Positions 63,979-64,000 of a stretch of DNA of 64,000 nucleotides are shown here, piece by piece. Position 1 is the stretch's first letter; each line of letters starts with the position of its first letter. Source of the DNA: Fibrobacterota bacterium (GTDB taxonomy: Bacteria; Fibrobacterota; Fibrobacteria; UBA11236); contig JAQBPO010000006.1 in NCBI GenBank assembly GCA_028287465.1, positions 62,001-126,000 of the forward strand. Reading direction: 5' to 3'. A program made the translations under genes and the position numbers. Under the pieces are notes generated by a model, which was not told where the DNA came from, ran no database searches, and saw nothing but the letters and a program-made list of their open reading frames with translations.

Positions 63979-64000
63979 ACCTTGGACCGGCCTGGCCCGG

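Overview
The window is a 64 kb piece of a GC-rich Gram-negative chromosome, densely packed with about 47 protein genes and no rRNA, intact tRNA, insertion sequence, phage or CRISPR. Outer-membrane and periplasmic proteins (a Wzi-type barrel, lipoproteins, a TonB/AgmX-like C-terminal domain, a gingipain-type propeptide), many TPR proteins and a SufBCDSU iron-sulfur operon fit the FCB group. Fibrobacterota is my best guess, but this is an inference from gene content, because no taxonomic marker gene can be compared here.

Layout, left to right. 1-4.4 kb: edge of a C25-propeptide protein, a signal-peptide peptidase (sppA-like), an MltD-like LysM lytic transglycosylase, and a very acidic small protein with a textbook promoter. 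4.5-14.3 kb: a minus-strand signalling block with a TPR/TonB-C protein, a GGDEF diguanylate cyclase, a histidine kinase with two degenerate receiver-like ends, a sigma-54 activator (NtrC type) with its PAS kinase, a FlgN-like helical protein that seems to start at ATT, and a large TPR protein. 14.4-16.4 kb: serA with a terminator, and an exported protein. 16.5-20.7 kb: a complete ABC importer (binding protein, ATPase, fused double permease). 20.7-26.6 kb: pcm, glycosyltransferases, a methyltransferase, a large lipoprotein and a HAD-type protein. 26.7-33.5 kb: an RND/MMPL exporter behind an inverted repeat that looks like a TetR-family operator, xylA-xylB, and a GT-C membrane glycosyltransferase with a promoter placed for leaderless transcription. 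33.6-41.8 kb: asnS diverging from the suf operon, which is headed by a NifU-like protein with a degenerate scaffold domain. 41.9-46.2 kb: a divergent FtsZ/tubulin-like GTPase, a small membrane protein with its own promoter, and a long acyl-CoA dehydrogenase. 46.3-54.7 kb: Wzi-like barrel, YihY/BrkB protein, a TPR-like exported protein, a YcxB-like protein, a RarA-methyltransferase-like fusion, and a secreted rhodanese. 54.7-64 kb: a tRNA-like remnant, a minus-strand envelope/sugar cluster (lipoprotein, D-2-hydroxyacid dehydrogenase, GT2, epimerase), a YfcE-type phosphoesterase, a membrane Ser/Thr kinase, a penicillin-acylase-family enzyme and a membrane protein.

The most interesting items are the FtsZ/tubulin paralogue (GTPase and T7-loop residues kept, disordered tail plus a basic end peptide) beside the suf operon, the suf-head protein that pairs a cysteine-depleted IscU-like domain with an intact Nfu domain, the RarA fusion, the probable ATT start codon, the orphan operator before the RND exporter, and tandem hairpin repeats at 57.3 kb. 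Function calls rest on motifs read by eye; no database search was possible.
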